Positions 58,101-64,000 of a DNA stretch of 64,000 nt are shown here, in pieces. The DNA lies in contig NC_016133.3 of NCBI RefSeq assembly GCF_000005505.3, positions 42,187,237 to 42,251,236 of the forward strand, in the 5' to 3' direction. Position 1 is the stretch's first letter, and each line of letters starts with the position of its first letter. The notes beneath the pieces were generated by a model. That model saw only the letters and a list, made by a program, of their open reading frames with translations. It did not search any database and had not been told where the DNA came from. This stretch comes from Brachypodium distachyon (Eukaryota > Streptophyta > Magnoliopsida > Poales > Poaceae). The translations under genes and the position numbers were made by a program.

Positions 58101-60441
58101 TGTATAATCATGGAAAGGTGGTCAACCACCATTCTAATGGTCATGGAGTGTGCGCATATTAATCAATGATCATGCAAGCTATCTCCTGCTAAAGAGCACA
58201 CCTGCATTTTCTCTTGCAACTTTTTTGTGTCGATATGTTCATCTTCACCAAAATTATCAAGTGAAGCCATTGATGCCATTGCCAATTGACCAATGTATTC
58301 CTCAAAAAGTTCACTACCAAATAACATCGCGAAAATGGCTGCTGGATCAATTATTCCATCCCTGTAGAATGTTGGCAAGCAAGCTAGTTAGAATATGATT
58401 CCCATAAGATTCTTCAGAATATGAGGTGAGACCTGTATCTTTGGTTGGAATTTTGGCAACTAACAGTACTCATGCTGTTTTGCCACAAGTGACAACCCAC
58501 AACCCTCATTTTGAGTATGCTCCATAAAACCAACACGGCAACACCGCACAAATTTTTCCTATGAAAATCATACATACGTTGAGATGCCAGCTTTCCCTTT
58601 GGAGTCATAATCTTTGCGCTGTGAAGGGTCACTTAGCACTTGGTATGCCTCCCCCAATTCCTGCAGTAAGAATTTCTATGAGTAAACACTAGGTCTTGTA
58701 CAAAAGAAAGTTATGCACAAACATTTCTTTCTCATAAAGTCAACAAAATCAATTCTCATCTTAAAACTGGCCATGGACAATAAATAATATAATACTACAT
58801 CAGCTATGGAGTAAAAATGTTGAATATATTAACAATGATGTACCAACTTTTTCTGTAAGTATGTATTTACGGCTAAGGAGTCAATAGAGAAAAAAAATCA
58901 TTTGAAGATGTACAAATCATGTGGCATGTTACTAGTGTATCACATCATAGCCTCGCCACCACTAATTAACATGAGATCACAATTGGTCCTGATCGCATGC
59001 TTACACCAATTTGGTTCTTACTTCTTACAATGGTTATTCTTTATATTTAAGTTCAATGGCCTAGCTAGCTCTTCCAGCTGAACAAAGCAATACTAGTGTA
59101 AGCATTCAAATCTTCATGGCTGCATCCGAATCTGGTCTAGAATATATGATTTCAGTATGAAATGCATATCAATACTGCATCTAGAGTTGCTATAAGCATG
59201 TGATTTCCTTAAAAGCGAGGAGGCTGCTCCAGTAGCTGCCCAAAGGGAGGAGCTGCGCATATTGATTACTAACATCCAGACTCTCATTTAATGATGAGAG
59301 CTGTACAATTAAGTAATGAAGATGCAAGCAGCGATTCCAGTGGAAAGACTCGGCCAGCCACAAGTTTATGTACTTTGGGTATCAATAAAGTGCCTGACTC
59401 CATGCAGCAAGTACATACTTGGGTAGTTGGGTTGGGAGTTTCCCTAGATCTGTTAGTAGACTTTCGATTACTGGTATTTCTGCACTATGCTGGACAATTG
59501 GAAAGCAAGAAACTCTTTCTGTTTTCAAGGTGTAGCTCCTGGGGACTCTCTACTAATCTAGTTTTCTCCATGTGTCACTGGTTGGATTTCTGGTCCGTGC
59601 TACAGAAGTCTGATCATAAGAAGAAGATGATTGCTGGCTCTTCTTTGCTGAGGAAGGTGATGATAGACATTCTTATAACAAAGCTTATGGCTGGAGTCTA
59701 TCGAAGCGCCTGGAGGCAGCATGAAGAGTGCAGAGCTCATTTCTGAAAAGGAAAGCTGTTATTTGTAGCCTTTGTTTGGTATAGAATTGGTCTGTAGTAT
59801 TGGTACTTCAGCAGTCTGCTGTCCAAGGGGTTCGTCTTTCTTTTACTGTTGAACCTCTATGACCCTGTTTGAACAGCTGATTTCAATACTCCCTCCGACC
59901 CATATTACTTGTCCCGGATTTAGTACAAAGTTTTACTAAATCAGTGACAAGTAATTCCGGCCAGAGGGAGTAATGAAATTGGGAGCTTGCTCCTTTCTCC
60001 AAAAAAATGTCAGGAAGTAAACCGAAAGTGTTGTTCAACATTGCTTCTTTGGTTTCTAACTGAATTGTATCGAGGGTTCTACACTATCCGCTGAGTTGCT
60101 TGGTGGTTGGGTACAGCTACAACAGATGTTGACCTGTGAGCTGACTAGCTGAGCGAAGAGTAGGTACACACAATACAAGAGGAGTAAAGCGCTTCACCTG
60201 GAACTTCCCTGCAGCCTCCGGGTCATTGGGGTTCTTGTCTGGATGGACCTGCCTCGCCTGCAACGCCACAACCATTGAATCAGATTTGAAAAAACCGCAG
60301 CAAAGCAAGCGGAGGAGGAGAAATAGAATCCGAAGGAGGACCAACAGTGGGCACCTTGATGTAATAGGCTTTCTTGATCTCGGACTCGGTAGCGGACGGG
60401 CTCACCCCGAGCACGTCGTAGTAGGCCGTGTCCACCACCAT
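55169..60441 (-). CDS. DnaJ (Hsp40) protein with DnaJ-X domain, chaperone DnaJ 10-like, ten exons
   Basis: Exons 60441-60355, 60257-60198, 58660-58578, 58361-58202, 58030-57901, 57378-57220, 56074-55896, 55775-55695, 55623-55477, 55270-55169 give 395 aa with all phases matching. It is a J-domain co-chaperone that stimulates Hsp70 ATPase. The J domain is residues 1-75 ([20 protein letters not shown]) with HPD at 34-36. The DnaJ-X domain follows (about 130-300) with [35 protein letters not shown] and [15 protein letters not shown]. The C-terminus is Ser/Pro-rich and Gln-poor. No Gly/Phe or zinc-finger region is present, so it is a class III (C-type) J protein. Length matches plant DnaJ 10 proteins. 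Introns 2 and 6 contain LINE fragments. A 21-G run lies 150 bp upstream of the start. Confidence 0.92.
56125..57095 (+). mobile_element. LINE 3' fragment in intron 6 of the DnaJ gene (antisense)
   Basis: The plus strand encodes a LINE zf-RVT tail in broken frames: [15 protein letters not shown] at about 56290-56335, then [20 protein letters not shown] and [18 protein letters not shown]. It ends near an A-rich GGAAAAAAATAC. It shares its block order with the fragment at 23450-24347, so both belong to one family. The left limit and target duplication are not resolved. Confidence 0.8.
59219..60007 (+). mobile_element. LINE-like 3' end in intron 2 of the DnaJ gene
   Basis: A plus-strand open stretch at 59291-59746 is followed by a 3' UTR ending TGAAATTGGGAGCTTGCTCC-TTTCTCC and an A-run at 60001-60007, a typical plant LINE tail. 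The coding stretch resembles the end of a LINE ORF2 only weakly, so the call rests mainly on the tail. A Stowaway MITE is inserted in the 3' UTR. Confidence 0.5.
59889..59970. mobile_element. minimal Stowaway MITE (82 bp)
   Basis: TA (59887-59888 and 59971-59972) flanks an element with left end CTCCCTCCGACCCATATTAC and right end GTAATTCCGGCCAGAGGGAG. The arms pair over about 25 bp and the loop is only about 30 bp. It is nested in the LINE-like tail. Confidence 0.95.
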
Positions 60442-60592
60442 GGTCGCCGCCTCTCCTCGAGCAGAGGCAGAAGCCTCGATCTCCCCTCCCCGGTTCGGTT
60501 CCGGGTGGGGTGGGCGCGGATCCGCCGCCCGACTGTCTCCCCGCTCGCTCGCTGCGCGACCGCTGGTGAACGGAGGCGGATTCGCCGGCGAT

Positions 60593-60613
60593 GGGGGGGG
60601 GGGGGGGGGGGGG
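60593..60613. repeat. 21-G homopolymer run upstream of the DnaJ gene
   Basis: A continuous G tract lies in the presumed leader or promoter of the DnaJ gene (about 150 bp before the ATG); on the transcribed strand it is a C tract. Length is likely to be polymorphic or subject to sequencing error. Confidence 0.8.
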
Positions 60614-61035
60614 TACTGCGGCAGGACAGTAGGTGGTCGGGCTTTTGGATTTCTCCTGGCACCCGGAAGAAACCGCGTGTGGCGAAACTTCTCAAGTATT
60701 TTCGCCAGCCAGCCAGCCAGCCAAGTTGGATTTGGGTCCGGTCGGTCGGTCGGTGGAGTGCGGGTCCAGTCGTCGACGGGTCCTATGTATATAGCTGCCC
60801 CGTCAGAGTTGCGTGTCAAAGGTTCGAGTTGGCTATCTCATGTCTTTGTTTGACCAGTAGTTTTAAGAACAACAGGTCATACTCAGTGGCGTAGCCAGCT
60901 TTTCAAGGAAGGGTGATCCAATGAATAATTTTTTTTCACAATATAACATATCAACGTACTATTATAGAATTCAACAAAAACACATATAATTTATATGTTA
61001 TGATGGAATATACATAAAAGGAAGCGATGCACATC

Positions 61036-63429
61036 TTATTTGTCCGGATACCGATTTCTCATGACCATAAAAGTCTTGATTATATCATCTTCACTCACTT
61101 TGGAGAAATCATCACGTTCAATATATGTGACCAGACAGTCATCCAAAAGACTATCACCCATCTTATTTCTCAACCTGCTCTTGACTAAACTCATTGAAGA
61201 AAATGCTCTTTCAACACTTGCCGTCGCCACTGGAAGCAATAATACCAATTTGAGAAGCAAGCACACCAAATTATAAACTATGTGCCTCCTTGTTTGAACA
61301 AGCTTAACTGAGAGATCAACAAGATTTTCTATACCATTGAAATTATCATCTTTTCTCATGTCATCAATATAGTTATCAAGTTAGAAGTCAGCAAGTCTGC
61401 GTACCTTTTGCGCATCAAAAGCAGCAAAGGAGTTCGAAGGATGCAGAGCTGACATACAAGAAAGCAACTCCATATTGATCTCATCAAATCGATTATCAAG
61501 CTCTTGACTAATTTTATCAATGATTCCAATATAAACTTCTCTTCTAAAGTGGTCCTCGTTTGTTTGGGGTTGAACAAACCGTGTTGATCTTCCATAAGGC
61601 ACATAATTACTCTCCATTGCAGGAACATCAATGCCATGTTTATTGCAAAATGAAGTGACCCTTTGAAGAAATGAAACCTAACCATCGGCCCTTAATTGTT
61701 GCATTCTGCTCTTTGCCAATTTAACAAGTCTCATTGCATTGAGAATATCTTGGTCTCTTCTTTGCAAACACTCAGACAAATCATTTGTATATCCAAGAAT
61801 GAGACGCATCAAAGTGTGCATTGAAAATGAAGTCAAATGACTCAAACACTCCAACAATACTATGTATTTTAGGCCAATCTCCTCTTTGTGAAGTATCTTT
61901 TCCAAGAGATATAAGTACTTCACGGATTTCAGCATACATATTAATAATGTTGACAACGGTTCTGTAATGAGAGCCCCAACGAGTTTCACCGGGCTTGGGT
62001 AATCCCATCTCTTGATTTAATCCAGTCCTAGTTTCTAGTTCACCACATTCAAGTGCTTTCATGATATTCTGAAGTCTAGCATTCCGAAGCATATCATGGC
62101 GCTTACAAGAAACTCCAACGATGTTCAGCAATAGGGAAACTCGATCAAAAAACCATACGCAATCATCATTTCCCTTAGCAACAGCAACAAGAACTAGCTG
62201 GAGTTGATGTGCAAAACAATGGACATAATAAGCAGAAGGTGACTCTTTCATGATTAATGTTTTTAGTCCTTTAATCTCCCCTTTCACGTTGCTAGCCCCA
62301 TCATAACCTTGCCCACGGATTTGAGTCATAGTCAAATGGTGATGCACAAGAAAATCTTCAATTGCATTTTTAAGTGACAATGATGTAGTGTCACTTACAT
62401 GAACAACTCCAAGAAAGTGCTCACATGGCCTTCCTAGTTTATCAACAAAACGCAAGCATAATGCCAATTGTTCTTTGTGTACTACATCACTAGACTCGTC
62501 CGCTAGAATAGTATAGTGATCATCACCAAGTTCATCAAGAATTTGCTTTCTAGTTTCTAGCGCACAACATTGAATAATTTGATGTTGTATATCAGGAGAA
62601 GTCAATGTGCAATTACCTGGGGCATTCTTCAAAACATACTTATTCACCTCTTCGTTATTTGCTGCAAGCCATTTCAAAAGCTCAGTGAAATTTCATCTAT
62701 TGTTGGACTCTTCATTTCCCTGTGTCCACGGAATGCCAATCCTTGATGCAAAAGAAACTTCAAACATCTAAGTGAATAAGCCAACCTGATCTTGTAAAGA
62801 CGTAGATCCTCATTATTCACCTTCACAATAAGATTATCAATTTGGGAAGCACGTGGAGTCACAAACAAATTATATCTCTCTTGAGCTGCCTGGTGCACAC
62901 TTGCTACACCACCTTCATGCTTATCAAGTGCCAGATTTTTATTCCAAGTTGTCCAACCACCATCAGTAAATGTATTAGTTTTGTTGCCACTAGTTTTCTT
63001 TTCTTTGAACAAGTAGCATACAAAGCAAAATGCAGATTTCTTGCTGATACTATATTCAAGCCAATGATGTTGATGAAACCAAAAAGGATTGAAGTACCGT
63101 TCTCTGCCCCCATTTTTCTTGCTTTCAAATTTGTGTGCATAAGGTTGGTACGGACCTTTTAGAATATATGCTCTTCGAACTGCATCTTGATCATTGATCG
63201 GATAAGATGCAATGGGCAGTCTATCCCCCGGATCATGCGGAAGACGATTAGTGTCAAAAACAGGCGGCTGTGGGGGCGACGGCGGCGGCGGCGGCGGCGG
63301 TTCTGGAGTTTGCTCTCGCACCACATTGTCTAACTGTACCGAGGAAGGAGCTGAAAAAGGTGGAGCAACCTTCTTCTTTGCTGCATGTCTCAAAAAAAGA
63401 GACGCAATGTCTCCTCCTGCCCTCTTCAT
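61036..63429 (-). pseudogene. hAT transposase (TTF zinc finger, DUF4371, hAT dimerisation), disrupted
   Basis: The start ATG at 63429 opens MKRAGGDIASLF, then a proline run and the TTF-type zinc-finger region (FHQHHWLEYSISKKSAFCFV, then CYLFKEK). DUF4371 and the RNase H-like core follow (DDHYTILADESSDVVHKEQL, QIRGQGYDGASNVKG, HCFAHQLQLVL, PGETRWGSHY). The C-terminal dimerisation block has LLPVATASVERAFSSM. Breaks: a frame change near 62710 with a TGA at about 62697, a frame change at about 61815, and stops near 61678 and 61384. The catalytic acidic residues are largely present but the protein cannot be made whole, so the element needs help in trans. Confidence 0.9.
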
Positions 63430-63973
63430 TTTTGCAACAATTCTACAATCAAAATGGTCAATTTATCAATTATCAATTGAAGCAAGTCAATAATTAATTA
63501 GTACAAGCATTGGAATCTAAGTATGAAGTTCTGACAAAACCTCGTCCGTCAAACCCTCGTTTTCCTCTCTGATCCGAAGCTTGAAGCAGTACAGCAGTAC
63601 TGGCTTGAAGTCAGGCTGCCCGCGATGCCGGTCTCCGAACTCCGATTCTCCTTTTGTTGCTAGCTAGGGCTTCCTGACTTGGGAGTTTTAGACGGGAATT
63701 TGGGAATTGAGAGAGCCACAGTTTGGGAGGAGGGGAAACTGGAAAGGCGCACGCCGCACGGCGGAATCGGCGAGTTGATCGATCTTCTCTTACTCTGATC
63801 GATCAATTAGTTATATGGGCCGGCTGCCCGGCTATTGTTTTAGCCCATCGGATACACATAGTGAATTGGTTTGATTTTTTGTATTTTGGACTGATGGCAG
63901 TAGTATATTGGGCTGGGCCAAAATCTCAAGGTGGTCCATGGACCACCCTGGCACCCCCGTGGCTACGCCACTG
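63430..63973. other. 5' non-coding region of the hAT element
   Basis: About 540 bp between the transposase start and the right terminus. It should hold the transposase promoter; no clear TATA box was chosen. No other gene is seen. Confidence 0.5.
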
Positions 63974-64000
63974 GTCATACTCAGACAGCGTTTGTTCCTG

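Larger units (their letters stand above)
60884..63973 (-). mobile_element. hAT transposon, structurally complete
   Basis: A perfect 8-bp target duplication GTCATACT (60876-60883 and 63974-63981) flanks 3,090 bp. Terminal inverted repeats are CAGTGGCGTAGCCA at the left and its reverse complement at the right, with a GGGTG(A/G)TCC block a little further in on both sides. An 8-bp duplication and CAGTGG termini define hAT. It encodes a zf-TTF/DUF4371-type transposase on the minus strand. It lies about 440 bp upstream of the DnaJ start codon. Confidence 0.95.

Noticed and set aside
1..64000. CRISPR arrays, bacterial operons, riboswitches, tRNA or rRNA genes
   Set aside because: None seen; the window is plant nuclear DNA with intron-containing genes and no regularly spaced repeats or clover-leaf sequences that I could recognise by eye.

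Overview
This window is nuclear DNA from a grass, most likely a pooid with a compact genome (Brachypodium-like). The reasons are GC-rich 5' exons, short GT-AG introns, several Stowaway MITEs with the grass CTCCCTCCG terminus, and a plastid rpoA fragment of the grass type. The species call is inference; no marker in the window fixes it.

Layout. 1-4.1 kb is a minus-strand, 5'-truncated, mutated LINE. 7.2-15.7 kb holds two convergent L-type lectin receptor kinases (LecRLK-A plus, LecRLK-B minus), each with one intron at the same place in the kinase domain. 16-27.6 kb is a transposon graveyard: a possible Helitron end with duplicated GC-hairpin units, a LINE 3' end with target-site duplication (TSD), a MULE with 9-bp TSD and a GC-rich interior (Pack-MULE candidate), a solo LTR with 5-bp TSD, a broken MYB/SANT-like gene of PIF/Harbinger type, and a decayed Ty3/gypsy element fused to a LINE fragment. 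27.7-28.8 kb carries a three-exon gene for a small membrane protein, whose second intron holds a plastid rpoA insertion. 29-39 kb is mostly non-coding repeats with two small cysteine-rich peptide genes or gene remnants (ESF1-like) and a duplicated 5'-exon-like segment.

40.6-60.4 kb is the gene-dense part: an 11-exon DUF547/MIP1-leucine-zipper gene (plus), then four minus-strand genes: an mTERF protein, a TKPR1-like reductase, a UVR-motif coiled-coil protein and a ten-exon DnaJ-X chaperone. The DnaJ introns host two LINE fragments, one of them carrying an 82-bp Stowaway. 60.9-64.0 kb is a structurally complete hAT transposon (8-bp TSD, matching TIRs) with a broken transposase.

How the genes relate. 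They are ordinary nuclear genes and form no operon or pathway. The linked groups are the convergent LecRLK pair and the two ESF1-like peptide loci. I found no convincing new multi-gene system. The most unusual items are the rpoA fragment placed 15 bp from a splice acceptor and in frame with the following exon, a GC-AG intron in the TKPR1-like gene, and the well-delimited MULE and hAT elements. Exon borders were set by hand from splice consensus, reading phase and family similarity; no transcript data were available.
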